Positions 44,314 through 54,622 of a stretch of DNA of 64,000 bases are shown here, in pieces. Both the position numbers and the translations under genes were made by a program. This DNA comes from BS150m-G50 sp964501185 [NCBI: uncultured Bacteroidia bacterium] (lineage in GTDB: Bacteria; CAIWAD01; BS150m-G50). Below the pieces are notes generated by a model. It did not search any database. It was not told the DNA's origin and was given only the letters and a program-made list of their open reading frames with translations. The DNA is taken from NCBI GenBank assembly GCA_964501185.1, contig CAZCRT010000005.1:17108-81107 (forward strand). The letters are read 5' to 3'. Position 1 is the stretch's first letter. Every line of letters begins with the position of its first letter.

Positions 44314-45011
44314 AACAGGTCACCTCGCATGAGTAAAAGGAGAATAACCGCAACGCTACCCGCTAATATGCCCAGATAGGTGTGCAAACGGAGCTGTCTC
44401 CGGTAGAATGTCTGGATTGCTGTGGCAATAGTGATTCCAAAAATGACGGTCATAAGTGAGGCAGACCACTCAATAACTGCATCGGACACCTGGATCTGCT
44501 GCAGGAAATACGCCACAGCCGTAAGTACAAGCGTGGCAACCCAGCTGAAAGCGCTTGAGCGCAGCAATGTCAGGCGAAACAGCTGTTCGTAACGGTGGCG
44601 GTCACCCTGCTGACAGGCAGTATCAAATCGGTCGTCATAGTGTGTGTTCAATTTTAATTGTAATCGGGTAAGGCTGGCAAATCCCCAGGCCGCCGGTATA
44701 CCGATTATAAGTACCAGCAGCTGTTGCCAGGAGTTAAGTGCAACCACTCCTGCCGGCAGCGCCAGCAAACTCCCCCCCAGAACTGCCAGCAGGGCTGGTG
44801 CAGGTTCAGGTGGAAGACTGGTTCCCAGCGCACGCTCTTCGATAAACAGGATTTCCGCCGGCAGAGCCAGCAACAGGCCGCTTGAAAAATCTCCCAGCCA
44901 GAGGCCGATCAGTGGTAAGGCGATAACAGGCCGTAGCAGAAAAGTCTGTGCTACCATCCTGTTTTCCAGATGGGCAGCAGCTGCCAGCAGTGTTATCAGT
45001 AGGAATTGCAT
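44310..45011 (-). CDS. PTS mannose/fructose/sorbose family EIIC component
   Basis: 233 residues, six to seven hydrophobic segments. LRPVIALPLIGLWLGDFSSGLLLALPAEILFI and GTSLPPEPAPALLAVLGG match EIIC of the mannose family, which builds the translocation channel with EIID. It is shorter than the usual 250-270 residues. It is 12 bp after the polyprenyl synthase gene. No EIIA or EIIB gene is present in the window. Confidence 0.85.
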   Translation of the reverse strand: MQFLLITLLAAAAHLENRMVAQTFLLRPVIALPLIGLWLGDFSSGLLLALPAEILFIEERALGTSLPPEPAPALLAVLGGSLLALPAGVVALNSWQQLLVLIIGIPAAWGFASLTRLQLKLNTHYDDRFDTACQQGDRHRYEQLFRLTLLRSSAFSWVATLVLTAVAYFLQQIQVSDAVIEWSASLMTVIFGITIATAIQTFYRRQLRLHTYLGILAGSVAVILLLLMRGDLF

Positions 45012-45023
45012 TTCTTTTGCAGA

Positions 45024-46004
45024 CTAGTAAGTACGATTGAGGATCCAGTCGGTAGCACTGTAGAGTTGTTCACCGGAATCACCCGGAAATACCTCGTTGA
45101 GAATTGCTTTTGCCTTATCAAAGTAATCCCCGACTTCCCGCCTTCCCGCATCCACCACTCCACCTTTGTGCAGCAGATCCTGCAATCGAGCCAGCCCTTT
45201 CTCATCCAGAGCCCTTATTTGCAGAAACTGTTGAAATTCAGCGAGTTGCTGTCCGTTAAACAGGCTTTCTGCCATCTGAGTGACATAGGTTTTCTTGCCG
45301 GCCAGCAGGTCGGAACCCACCGGTTTTCCCAGCACTTTGCTGCTGGAGAGAAAGTCCAGCATGTCGTCCTGAATCTGAAAAGCCATACCGATATTATAAC
45401 CGAATTCAGACAGGCGGGTAGCGGTTTTGATACTTGATCCAGCCATCAACGCACCCAGCTCAACTGCCATTGCAATCAGAGCGGCGGTTTTCTTGGCAAT
45501 CATGGTATTGTAATCCTGGAAATGAATAGAATCGCTGGTTTCAAACTCCTTGTCCAGAGCCTGTCCCTCACACACTTCGATTACCGCATCTGTGAATGTT
45601 TTTAAAGCGGGTTGGAAATTCTCATAGTTCTGTTCGGTGAGCAGGCGATAAGCCAGACCGATTAATCCGTCACCACTGAGGATAGCGGTTCCCTCGTCCC
45701 ATCGTTTATGGATAGTAGTCTGTCCACGCCTCAGTTCATCCTGATCCATGATGTCGTCATGCACCAGAGTGAAGTTGTGTAATAACTCAACTGCCATTGC
45801 CCCTTTCAGGAGTAGCCGCCGGTTACCACCCAGGGATTCACCTGTAAGAAGAACCAGTAAAGGACGGATCCGTTTGCCACTATTTTTCAGAATGTAGCGA
45901 ATCGGCTCGTAGAGCGAATTCGGATCGGAGTATACGGCCAGTGCTTCGTGGATCTCTATATCCAGCAAAGTCAGATGGTTCGGGAAGGGAAAGGGATTAC
46001 TCAT
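45024..46004 (-). CDS. Polyprenyl (trans-isoprenyl) diphosphate synthase
   Basis: 326 residues. The first aspartate-rich motif is DDIMD in FTLVHDDIMDQDELRRGQ and the second is DDMLD in AFQIQDDMLDFL. GKRIRPLLVLLTGE and GDGLIGLAYRLL also match. It condenses isopentenyl diphosphate onto an allylic primer; chain length (geranylgeranyl versus octaprenyl) cannot be read safely. Likely supplies quinone side chains or other isoprenoids. It opens the minus-strand PTS block, divergent from lysS. Confidence 0.93.
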   Translation of the reverse strand: MSNPFPFPNHLTLLDIEIHEALAVYSDPNSLYEPIRYILKNSGKRIRPLLVLLTGESLGGNRRLLLKGAMAVELLHNFTLVHDDIMDQDELRRGQTTIHKRWDEGTAILSGDGLIGLAYRLLTEQNYENFQPALKTFTDAVIEVCEGQALDKEFETSDSIHFQDYNTMIAKKTAALIAMAVELGALMAGSSIKTATRLSEFGYNIGMAFQIQDDMLDFLSSSKVLGKPVGSDLLAGKKTYVTQMAESLFNGQQLAEFQQFLQIRALDEKGLARLQDLLHKGGVVDAGRREVGDYFDKAKAILNEVFPGDSGEQLYSATDWILNRTY

Positions 46005-46292
46005 AATATCCGTTTAAATTGATGGTAAATCATGAAAACAAATGGTCATTATCGTTGTCACACTGAAACCTGGTGTTTCTCCCAGATAGAACATGACAAT
46101 TTAAGGAATTTTATAAATTTAATGTGCCCGATCGCCAAGGCAAAGTCAAGCAGTTCAAGTTGCCCGGAATACAGGAGGACTACCACCCTGGAGGACAAGC
46201 TTGCATTACAGCAGTCGATCGGTTATTCTTTATTCTTTCCTGAAATTCAGTGACCTGGAATGGTCGTAGACAATAAACCTCGGAGATCAAGC

Positions 46293-47816
46293 GTGAAGGA
46301 TACAACGAAGGGTGAAGGACACCTGCAGGAGATATTAAACAACCGGCAGGATAAGCTGGAGCGGATACGTGAGCTGGGTGTCGATCCATACCCCTATAAA
46401 TACGATGTCACTCACACCAGCGCAGAGGTACTGGCAGGTTTTGACCAGTTTGAGGAGAACAAACAGGAAGTTACACTGGCCGGGCGTTTGATTTCAATGC
46501 GTCGTATGGGAAAAGCCAGTTTCGCACATATTCTGGACAGTGCTGGCCGCCTGCAACTGTTCCTGCAGCGGGATGAAGTGGGTACCGATAATTATGCACT
46601 CTTCAAGTTACTCGATATTGGTGACCTGATCGGAGTACGCGGTGTTGTTTTCCGTACCCGCGCCGGTGAGGAGTCCCTTCTGGTCCGGGAAATCCAGCTC
46701 CTCTCAAAGAATCTCTATCCACTGCCGATCGTGAAGGAAAAGGATGGTAAGAAATTTGACGCCTTTACCGATAAAGAGCAGCGTTATCGTCAGCGTTACC
46801 TCGATCTGATCGTGAACCCGGACGTACGTGATACATTTAGGAAGCGGAGCCAGATCGTTCAGCAGATACGGGAGTTTTTGCTGGAGCAGGATTATCTTGA
46901 AGTTGAGACTCCGGTGCTGCAGCCTGTCTATGGCGGCGCTGCAGCCCGCCCCTTTGTCACACATCACAACACTCTCGATATGCAGCTCTACCTGCGCATA
47001 GCTAACGAGCTCTATCTGAAACGTTTGATAGTGGGTGGCTACGATCGGGTATTTGAATTTGCCCGTGATTTTCGCAATGAGGGAATTGATCGTTATCATA
47101 ACCCGGAATTCACACAGCTGGAGCTGTATGCCGCCTGGGAGGATTACAGCTATACCATGGATCTGTTTGAGCAGATGGTAGCCCGGCTGGCACAGAACCT
47201 GTATGGTTCAACAACGATTATGAAACAGGGTGTGGAGATCGATCTGTCCCCGGGTTGGCCCCGGATGCCGATGCTGGAGCTTATCAAACAGCATACCGGT
47301 GAGGAGCTGGCAGGTAAAAACGAAGTCGAACTGCATGCGATTGCCAAAAAGCTGGGTCTGGAGTTGGAACCCAAGGCTGCCAAGGGCCATATCATTGACG
47401 AGATTTTCGGGGAATTTGTAGAACCGAAACTGATCCAGCCTACCTTCGTGATCGATTATCCGATTGAGATGTCACCGCTGGCACGGCGTCACCGTTCTGA
47501 AGAGGGGCTGGTGGAGCGCTTTGAAGTTGTTGTGGCCGGTAAGGAAATCTGCAACTCCTTCTCGGAACTTAACGATCCCCGTGATCAACAGCAGCGTTTC
47601 GAAGGGCAGCACGAGCTGATCGTGCGGGGTGATGAAGAGGCGCAGCCGTTTGACCACGATTTTGTCAGGGCACTGGAAATCGGTATGCCGCCGACTGCTG
47701 GTCTCGGTATCGGGATTGACCGGTTGGTGATGCTGCTGCTGGATCGGGATTCAATTCGCGACGTGATACTTTTTCCACAACTGCGGCCGGAAGCTAACAG
47801 TGACTCGGAGTCATAA
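46293..47816 (+). CDS. lysS: Lysyl-tRNA synthetase, class II
   Basis: 507 residues from GTG 46293, which has CGGAG 7 nt upstream; an in-frame start at 46260 lacks one. The N-terminal OB-fold anticodon-binding domain is about 55-165 ([21 protein letters not shown]). Class II motif 2 is [22 protein letters not shown] and motif 3 is [13 protein letters not shown]. Insert [16 protein letters not shown] contacts lysine. Housekeeping enzyme charging tRNA-Lys. Its TAA directly abuts the lolC ATG. Confidence 0.97.
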   Translation: MKDTTKGEGHLQEILNNRQDKLERIRELGVDPYPYKYDVTHTSAEVLAGFDQFEENKQEVTLAGRLISMRRMGKASFAHILDSAGRLQLFLQRDEVGTDNYALFKLLDIGDLIGVRGVVFRTRAGEESLLVREIQLLSKNLYPLPIVKEKDGKKFDAFTDKEQRYRQRYLDLIVNPDVRDTFRKRSQIVQQIREFLLEQDYLEVETPVLQPVYGGAAARPFVTHHNTLDMQLYLRIANELYLKRLIVGGYDRVFEFARDFRNEGIDRYHNPEFTQLELYAAWEDYSYTMDLFEQMVARLAQNLYGSTTIMKQGVEIDLSPGWPRMPMLELIKQHTGEELAGKNEVELHAIAKKLGLELEPKAAKGHIIDEIFGEFVEPKLIQPTFVIDYPIEMSPLARRHRSEEGLVERFEVVVAGKEICNSFSELNDPRDQQQRFEGQHELIVRGDEEAQPFDHDFVRALEIGMPPTAGLGIGIDRLVMLLLDRDSIRDVILFPQLRPEANSDSES

Positions 47817-49043
47817 ATGGGTTGGGAGCTGTTCGTCGCCTGGCGTCATCTGCGCAGTAAATACACTACCGGTTTCATCTCCCTGATCTCTCTCTTTTCG
47901 ATTGTGGGGATAGCGATCGGTGTGGCGGCGCTGATTATCGTGCTGTCGGTGATGAACGGTTTTGAAGAGGTTATCCGTACCCGTATCATCGGTATGGATG
48001 CGCACATCCGCCTGCGTGCTTTTCACAACGAAGGGGTGATCAATCCCGGCGCGGTGATGGAACAACTGCAGGTGATCGATGAGATCACCGGCATGTCCCC
48101 CTACATTCTCGATAAAGGGATGCTGCGTTGTGGCGGGCGTTCAGAAGCGGCTGTGCTGCGTGGGGTAGATCCTGCTACTGTAGACAATGTTTCCGATATC
48201 CGCTCACATATCGTCAGCGGTGAGTTGCAGTTCAATTCACCCGGCGGCCAGCAGAACGGGATAGTGCTGGGGCGCTATCTGGCGGACAAACTGGCCTGTG
48301 TGCTGGGTGATACGCTGATCGCTTTCAGCCCTTCCGGTATGACCAGCGCCTTCAGCCGCCCGCAGGTGGAGCGATTTGTAGTTACCGGTATTTTTGAACT
48401 GGGGATGTTTGAGTACGATGATGTAATCGCCATGGTCGAACTGCCTGCTGCTGCCGGGCTGTTCAATCTGGGAGAACGGGTGCACGGTATCGAGATCCGC
48501 CTGGACGATCTCTATAAAGCGGATCAGGTCAAGGAGGAGATCCTGGAGCAGCTGGGACGTTATCCCTGGTATCCGCTGACCTGGTTTGAAATGCACAAGA
48601 ACCTCTTCAGCTGGATGAAGATCGAACGGTGGATGATGTTCACGGTGCTATCACTCATTATCGCGGTTGCGGCATTCAATATTGTCACGACGCTGATCAT
48701 GATAGTGCTGGAGCGGCGCAAGGAGATCGGTATTCTAAAAGCGATGGGTGCCGGGCGGGGGCAGATCCAGAAGATTTTCGTGCTGCAGGGGATTTTCATA
48801 GGCTGGGTCGGCACACTGGCAGGGGTGCTGCTCGGCTTTCTGATCTGCTGGGTGCAATGGCGTTTCGAACTGCTTTCGTTACCACCTGATGTTTACTTTA
48901 TCTCAGCTTTTCCGATCAAGATGCAGGCGGGTGATTTCCTCCTAATCTCAATGGCTGCGCTGGTCATCAGTTTTCTGGCGACCCTCTATCCAGCCCGTAA
49001 GGCCAGCCGTCTGCTGCCGGTGGAGGCTATCCGCTATGAGTAA
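47817..49043 (+). CDS. lolC: Lipoprotein-releasing ABC transporter permease LolC/LolE
   Basis: 408 residues. The N-terminus ELFVAWRHLRSKYTTGFISLISLFSIVGIAIGVAALIIVLSVMNGF is the family start with the first membrane helix. A periplasmic domain follows, then three helices with the FtsX-like VVTTLIMIVLERRKEIGILKAMGA-type element. It extracts mature lipoproteins from the inner membrane for LolA. One permease gene is present, so it may act as a homodimer. Overlaps lolD by 8 bp. Confidence 0.93.
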   Translation: MGWELFVAWRHLRSKYTTGFISLISLFSIVGIAIGVAALIIVLSVMNGFEEVIRTRIIGMDAHIRLRAFHNEGVINPGAVMEQLQVIDEITGMSPYILDKGMLRCGGRSEAAVLRGVDPATVDNVSDIRSHIVSGELQFNSPGGQQNGIVLGRYLADKLACVLGDTLIAFSPSGMTSAFSRPQVERFVVTGIFELGMFEYDDVIAMVELPAAAGLFNLGERVHGIEIRLDDLYKADQVKEEILEQLGRYPWYPLTWFEMHKNLFSWMKIERWMMFTVLSLIIAVAAFNIVTTLIMIVLERRKEIGILKAMGAGRGQIQKIFVLQGIFIGWVGTLAGVLLGFLICWVQWRFELLSLPPDVYFISAFPIKMQAGDFLLISMAALVISFLATLYPARKASRLLPVEAIRYE

Positions 49044-49722
49044 CCCGATGCTGGAAGCACGTAACCTCATTAAAACCTTCCCACCCGATACCCGGGTTCT
49101 GACCGGTGTGGATTTCACACTTCATTCCGGTGTGCATACCATTACCGGTGCCTCCGGTGTGGGCAAGTCTACCTTGATGCATATTCTGGGTGGGTTGGAG
49201 AAGCCTACCAGTGGTGAAGTGCTGTTTGACGGTCGTCCTCTCAATGATCTGGGCGATAATCAGCTGGCGCGTTGGCGTAGCCGCGAAATTGGTTTTGTCT
49301 TCCAGTTTCACCATCTGCTGCCGGAGTTTACCGCGCTGGAAAACCTGATGCTGCCCGGTATGATGGCTGGAACAGCAAAAGGTGAGTTGCAACAACGGGT
49401 GGAATACCTGCTCGACAGGGTAGGGCTGTCGCATCGGATACACCATAAACCGGGTGAACTTTCCGGTGGTGAGCAACAGCGTGTGGCGCTGGCCCGCGCT
49501 CTGGTCAATCAGCCCCGTATCGTGCTGGCTGATGAACCGACAGGTAATCTGGATAGCAGCAACTCTACTTCTGTAGCCGAGCTGATCGCCGACCTGGCGC
49601 AAAATGACGGCAATTCTTTTCTGATCGTAACCCACAGCCAGGAGCTGGCCGGGATCGCTGACCGCCACCTGCACATGGAAGATGGGGGGCAGATGGAGTC
49701 GGTACGCGAGTCTGATCAGTAA
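49036..49722 (+). CDS. lolD: Lipoprotein-releasing ABC transporter ATPase LolD
   Basis: 228 residues. Walker A GASGVGKST, Q-loop FVFQFHHLLPEFTALENLMLP, signature LSGGEQQRVALARAL, Walker B IVLADEPTGNLD and switch His in IVTHSQEL are all present. FQFHHLLPEFTA is typical of LolD. It powers LolC. The last gene of the lysS-lolC-lolD block. Confidence 0.95.
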   Translation: MSNPMLEARNLIKTFPPDTRVLTGVDFTLHSGVHTITGASGVGKSTLMHILGGLEKPTSGEVLFDGRPLNDLGDNQLARWRSREIGFVFQFHHLLPEFTALENLMLPGMMAGTAKGELQQRVEYLLDRVGLSHRIHHKPGELSGGEQQRVALARALVNQPRIVLADEPTGNLDSSNSTSVAELIADLAQNDGNSFLIVTHSQELAGIADRHLHMEDGGQMESVRESDQ

Positions 49723-49831
49723 CAGACACCCCCCTGATACGCTCTGCAACACCAGACACAGCTTTGACTTCTGCGTAAGTATCTCTACATTTCGTTATAG
49801 TTTTGTCTGGATTCCATTTCTGGAGCCAATC

Positions 49832-52069
49832 ATGAAGCTCTGTTTGAAACCACTTGTCATATTGCTGCTGTTTATGCTTGCCGAAACCGCCTTCTGCTAC
49901 GGGCGTTTCCTGTATTTCACCGATGAGGAAGTGAATCCCGCCGATGATCCCGGTGGTGAGATCACTATCAGTTTCTACGGGGCTGATAACATCTACGGTA
50001 GGTTGCATTCCAATGGCTGGATTAAGATCAATGGTGCAGCGGGTGGCTATCCCCAGTTTTACGGACCTGTTTCAACTGCCAGAGAAGATGTGATGTGGCT
50101 AAATGGCACAAACCCAGACTATGATATTTTCCACGAAGGAATCCAGTTCAACTATCCTGACAGCAGCGGTTATCCTCTTCCTCCGGAAGCTGCTATCGAC
50201 TCCATGCGGACTAACGCCGGACTGGCTATCTGGTCAACAGATGTTTTTATCGATTCACTTGACAGCTGGGAGGAAATAGCCACAACTCTTCGTATCCGCG
50301 GTAATCACCTGCTGATTGAGCAATGGCTATACGATCACTTCTATCCCGACGGTGATACGATTTTTCACGATGGCAGTTATCAGTATGGCCAGACGCTGGC
50401 GTTGCCACCACCGCAGCAGGGTGTTGTAGCTCTCCAGGGGAAATTGTTTCTGGAAGGGTACCTGAGTGGCCAGGTCACTTTTCTCTCCGCTGATACCATC
50501 TGGCTGATTGATGATGTCTGGTATGCAGATGTCGCTTTTGACGGTGTCAACTGGATCGGCAATCCACCGGAGGATGAGAAGGGAATGCCGGTACCCGGCT
50601 CTAGTAATCGTATGGGGATTGTCTCGGAGAAGAATGTTATCATTGCCTTTACACCACAGAACGGCGGTTACAATAGTGGGCAGAACCTCCCTGATTGCGA
50701 TGCGGTACAGGGTGTCGCAGACAGGGAACACATACTTATCACTGCTGCCATCATGGCGCTGGATAATGTTTTTGAGGCCGATTTCTGGCACAACTCCTGT
50801 ACCAACGGTGGTGATAACCCCTACGGCCTGCCTGCGGGTCACCCCTGCCATACCAATATGACTGACCTGCGTGGTAATATCTATCTCTGGGGTGCGGTTG
50901 TGCAGCAACGGCGTGGTTTTGTGCGACGTTCTCCCATCGGTCCTTATGGAAACCGCTTCATAGGTTACGATAAACGCTATCACTATGATGAGAACTTTGC
51001 GATCTCCTTTCCTCCCCTGTTCCCCATACTGATGACCGACACACTGGAGGTGCCGGTGGAATTCACCACCATCCAGGCTGCTATAGACAGCTCAATATCT
51101 GGTGATGTAATACTTGTAGATCCAGGTGTATACCAGGAAAACCTGGTGATAGATGGCAAGGGTATCATTCTCACTTCTCGCTATCAGCTCAATGAGTCTC
51201 CAGGCTTCATCGAAGAAACCGTGATTGATGGTGGTGGAGCAGGTGCAGTAATTCTAATACGAGATTGTGAGTATATGTACAACAGAATCAGCGGTTTCAC
51301 CCTGACCAACGGCAGTGGCTTTTTTCCCGATACATCTGATAACACTTTTGGTGGCGGGATCTGCTGGTTGAACTCCGATCCTATTCTGGAAGACCTCATT
51401 ATCACCGGTAACACTGCTACTTATGGGGGTGGGATTTATTGTGATCATACGGAAACTCGGCCACCCATCAGTAGAATCACCGCTACAGGTAATACGGCAC
51501 CGTATGGAGGTGGTTTCTGTTATATGGGTGGCTGCTTTATAGAGCTGCAAAACAGTATTTTCTGGGACAATGCCCCGGACGAGATGTATCCTGAGCAAGC
51601 ATATATAGACGCTGTCTGTTGCGATATTCAGGGCGGTTGGTGGATGCCAGGCAATATCGACACCGATCCCCTGTTCTGTAATCCTGAAAGTGGGCACTAT
51701 CGCCTGCTGCCGGAATCTCCCTGCCGCACAGATAACTGCGGTGTCATGGGGTTTTCAGATGCGCAATGCGATCCTGAACGGGTGACGGAACCTGTTTCAC
51801 AGCCCGTCGTTTTCTACCTGCGGCAAAACCACCCCAACCCGTTTAATCCATCGACTACGATCGAATATGGCCTTGATCTGCCATGTGTGGTGGAGTTAGC
51901 TGTCTATAATCAAAAAGGCCAGTTAGTGGATGTAATACAAAGCGGGTTCCAGCAGGCTGGTTATTACAGTGTTGAGTGGGAACCAGGTGATCTTGCTTCA
52001 GGCATCTACCTGTATCGATTGACAGCTGGAGGTAATGTTGTATCCAGAAAAATGGTTCTGATCAAATAG
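49832..52069 (+). CDS. T9SS-exported protein with parallel beta-helix region
   Basis: 745 residues from ATG 49832 (GGAG 6 nt upstream, signal peptide MKLCLKPLVILLLFMLAETAFC); an open frame to 49682 is not the gene. The N-terminal 400 residues resemble a DUF4900-like secreted domain found in FCB relatives. From about 400 to 620 there is a right-handed beta-helix of pectate-lyase type (FTTIQAAIDSSISGDVILVDPG; VIDGGGAGAVILI; GGGIYCDHTE). The last 85 residues are a T9SS sorting domain (LRQNHPNPFNPSTTIEYGL...LASGIYLYRLTAGG...RKMVLIK). No catalytic residues were identified; substrate binding is only possible. Confidence 0.85.
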   Translation: MKLCLKPLVILLLFMLAETAFCYGRFLYFTDEEVNPADDPGGEITISFYGADNIYGRLHSNGWIKINGAAGGYPQFYGPVSTAREDVMWLNGTNPDYDIFHEGIQFNYPDSSGYPLPPEAAIDSMRTNAGLAIWSTDVFIDSLDSWEEIATTLRIRGNHLLIEQWLYDHFYPDGDTIFHDGSYQYGQTLALPPPQQGVVALQGKLFLEGYLSGQVTFLSADTIWLIDDVWYADVAFDGVNWIGNPPEDEKGMPVPGSSNRMGIVSEKNVIIAFTPQNGGYNSGQNLPDCDAVQGVADREHILITAAIMALDNVFEADFWHNSCTNGGDNPYGLPAGHPCHTNMTDLRGNIYLWGAVVQQRRGFVRRSPIGPYGNRFIGYDKRYHYDENFAISFPPLFPILMTDTLEVPVEFTTIQAAIDSSISGDVILVDPGVYQENLVIDGKGIILTSRYQLNESPGFIEETVIDGGGAGAVILIRDCEYMYNRISGFTLTNGSGFFPDTSDNTFGGGICWLNSDPILEDLIITGNTATYGGGIYCDHTETRPPISRITATGNTAPYGGGFCYMGGCFIELQNSIFWDNAPDEMYPEQAYIDAVCCDIQGGWWMPGNIDTDPLFCNPESGHYRLLPESPCRTDNCGVMGFSDAQCDPERVTEPVSQPVVFYLRQNHPNPFNPSTTIEYGLDLPCVVELAVYNQKGQLVDVIQSGFQQAGYYSVEWEPGDLASGIYLYRLTAGGNVVSRKMVLIK

Positions 52070-52083
52070 TCACTGGAGTTGCT

Positions 52084-54231
52084 ATGAGTATCCCGAGAAG
52101 AACTGTATCAATCTGGATTCTGGCCGCAATTCTCTTTATACCGATTACCATGTATGCGCAACGCAGCACCCAGATTGCCAGGTGGGGAGAAGGCCCCTCG
52201 CGTTCTGTCTGTGTTACAGAAGATCACATGCTGCGCTGTGAGGGTGATTTTCTCGAAGTCTGGAGTCTTTCCGAATCGATCCTGCTTGGAAGATTGCTGA
52301 TGCCCGGTCCTGTTACAGACCTGGAGACGAAAGATGGCTTTGCACTGGTATTGACGGTTGATCATGGTTTATTCATGGTTGATCTTGCTGATCCGGAAGT
52401 GCCGGTTATTGATAATTTCATTCCGATCTCCAGCGCAATTAAGCTGATCCTGCAGGGTGATATTGCCGTTATTGGTGCGGGTGAATGGTTTTACTGGGGT
52501 GGTCCAAGTGGTACAGAGATTGTGGATATCTCAGATGTGCACGATCCGCAATTGATCAATACAATCGCTGAAGGGTTTCCCTTAGCCTGTTCTGACAATT
52601 TACTCTTTACGGTTGTTATCGGGTGTAATATGACAGGAATTGACATCTGGGATGTGAGTGATATGTATTCTGTCGCATATCTTGGCAGCACTTTTAATGA
52701 TGGAATAGTTTTTCCTGCAACGGCTCTTGTCCAGAATGAACTATTCTGGGTTCTCGGTGAAGACAATCTGGAGGTATGGGATGTCGCTGAGCCTTCAACG
52801 CCAATCTTTCTAAATTACACCGATCTTGATCTGAATCAGCAGTTAGCCAGGAAGACGAATCCTTTTACCCTGGGAGATACACTCTACTTCTATGACGCTG
52901 ATAATCTTAGACGTCTGGATATCAGTCAACCGGATACCGTAGTCGAACTGACTGCCTTTTCCTGTCCCGGGATCGTAGATATTTTCCCAGAAGAAAGCTC
53001 TGTATGGACTGCCAGGGAGGATCATGGTGTAACACAGGTTGCGATCACAGATCAGGATTCACTGCAGATCATAACCGAGTTTTCTTCGATCGGTACGCCA
53101 CAGCAAGTGGTCAGTGATGGTGACAAACTTGCTGTGCAGGCTAACCAGCTTCACATTTTCCAACCGACTCAAGAGGACTCCATACTGACAGCCGTTTCCA
53201 GTATAGCGCTACTTGCTGATGAGCAGTTATGTCTTCTGACTGACAACATGGTTTACCTCGCAGATTCTGATCAATTGCGGATTATTGATATCGTAGAACC
53301 AACCAATCCCATTCAGGCAGGCCTGCTGGAGCTGAGTGGAATCACTGAAGTTCTTTTCCAGAGCGATCTACTCTATATCTATTATCAGGATCAATCAATC
53401 GGCATTGTGGATGTTGAAGATCCGGAGAACCCCCAGCTGCTGGATAGCTGGGTGGTGGGCGAAATAGAGGATATATCTGTTACCGAGGGGCGTCTGGCTC
53501 TGCTGAGCGGTAATAATGCGCAGGTATCATTTTACGACATCAGCGAGCCTGGTGAACTGATTTACATGGGGCAACCATCTCTTGCCTGTAATGTTGATAA
53601 GATTGCCATCCTGATTGATCGTCTCATTGTGGCGTCAAACAGTGAATACCTTCGCTTGTATGATGTAACGGTAGTATTAGAACCGGAACTGCTGGTGGAG
53701 GTATACTCCTATCATCACGGGAGCAGTTGTTTGACAGTTGCGGATGGATTTCTCTACAACTGGTGCTGGAACCCGATAAACCCTGATATGAGGATTCAGA
53801 TACGCGGTGTGAACAATCTCGATTATCTGGATAATTATAATTGGGGAAGTGCTCCGCAGAGTATAGCAGTTACCGGGGCGAATCTCAACCTGATCTATAA
53901 CACTTATGGTCTGGTCGTAGTACAGAATAACGCCTACGATTCAGTTCCCACCTTCACACCCTCACCCTGGACCATCTCCCTTTCCCAGAACCATCCCAAC
54001 CCCTTCAATCCATCGACAACTATTGAGTTCTCCCTGCCACATCCGCAGGAAATCCAGCTGGTGGTTTACAATATCATGGGGCAGAGGGTAGCGACTCTGG
54101 CGGAGGGGATGTACGGAACGGGAATGCATCGGGTTACGTTTGAAGGATCTGGTTTGGCAAGCGGGGTGTATGTGTACAGGTTGGTAGCGGGAACACAAGT
54201 GAACACCAGAAAAATGATCCTTATCAGATAG
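52084..54231 (+). CDS. T9SS-exported beta-propeller protein with LVIVD-like repeats
   Basis: 715 residues with signal peptide (WILAAILFIPITMYA). The main body repeats a pattern like LxxVDxxDPxxPxLLxxxxxxG (for example GLFMVDLADPEVPVIDN, IGIVDVEDPENPQLLDS, LRIIDIVEPTNPIQAG), as in LVIVD/YncE-like propellers. The last 85 residues are a T9SS sorting domain (LSQNHPNPFNPSTTIEFSL...LASGVYVYRLVAG...RKMILIR). It is 14 bp after the previous T9SS cargo, probably the same operon. Surface or secreted; specific role unknown. Confidence 0.85.
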   Translation: MSIPRRTVSIWILAAILFIPITMYAQRSTQIARWGEGPSRSVCVTEDHMLRCEGDFLEVWSLSESILLGRLLMPGPVTDLETKDGFALVLTVDHGLFMVDLADPEVPVIDNFIPISSAIKLILQGDIAVIGAGEWFYWGGPSGTEIVDISDVHDPQLINTIAEGFPLACSDNLLFTVVIGCNMTGIDIWDVSDMYSVAYLGSTFNDGIVFPATALVQNELFWVLGEDNLEVWDVAEPSTPIFLNYTDLDLNQQLARKTNPFTLGDTLYFYDADNLRRLDISQPDTVVELTAFSCPGIVDIFPEESSVWTAREDHGVTQVAITDQDSLQIITEFSSIGTPQQVVSDGDKLAVQANQLHIFQPTQEDSILTAVSSIALLADEQLCLLTDNMVYLADSDQLRIIDIVEPTNPIQAGLLELSGITEVLFQSDLLYIYYQDQSIGIVDVEDPENPQLLDSWVVGEIEDISVTEGRLALLSGNNAQVSFYDISEPGELIYMGQPSLACNVDKIAILIDRLIVASNSEYLRLYDVTVVLEPELLVEVYSYHHGSSCLTVADGFLYNWCWNPINPDMRIQIRGVNNLDYLDNYNWGSAPQSIAVTGANLNLIYNTYGLVVVQNNAYDSVPTFTPSPWTISLSQNHPNPFNPSTTIEFSLPHPQEIQLVVYNIMGQRVATLAEGMYGTGMHRVTFEGSGLASGVYVYRLVAGTQVNTRKMILIR

Positions 54232-54421
54232 CATAAGTGCATTTTATTACAAAATCCTTAGGAACAGGTAGGCCCCCCACCTTAAACCTCCTGTCCACTC
54301 CGGATTGTTACGATCCATTCATCGTACAAACCACCGATGATGTTGTTTCGCTTACTACCGGAACGGTCGTAAGTCAATCCGGGGTTATATTCTTGATGCA
54401 AAACCTGACACAGTCGAAGGC

Positions 54422-54458
54422 TATATTCTGCATTCTGTCTTCTGACTCCTGTATTCTC
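54422..54458. repeat. Decayed ATTCTG-type repeat tract
   Basis: Reads TATTCTG, CATTCTG, TCTTCTG, ACTCCTG, TATTCTC in succession. It parallels the exact TATTCTG array at 27896-27916 and its CTCCTGCATTCT tail. Confidence 0.6.
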
Positions 54459-54571
54459 CCCTCTAAAGCAAACCCCCATTTCTACCGATAAATGCTACAG
54501 GGAAGTCTTTTTCCGGCACAGGATGTTACTGGCCGGAAGAGTTCAACCCTTAATATTTAACGCAACTGGAT

Positions 54572-54600
54572 TTGGAAATCAGTCTGAATCAATGTAGATT
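54572..54600 (+). promoter_or_regulatory. Candidate sigma-70 promoter of clpC
   Basis: TTGGAA (54572-54577), 17-bp spacer, TAGATT (54595-54600). A start near 54607 would place the hairpin at 54623-54641 within the first 35 nt of the transcript. Confidence 0.4.
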
Positions 54601-54622
54601 GTATCAGGTTCAGAGTACCATA

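Noticed and set aside
44305-44325. Programmed frameshift from EIIC into EIID at TTTTAAAA
   Set aside because: The EIID frame is -1 to EIIC, but G-TTT-TAA is not a classical slippery heptamer; a separate start or a sequence error is simpler.
46032-46253. 73-codon open frame upstream of lysS
   Set aside because: No Shine-Dalgarno, no family pattern; the 288-bp gap looks non-coding.
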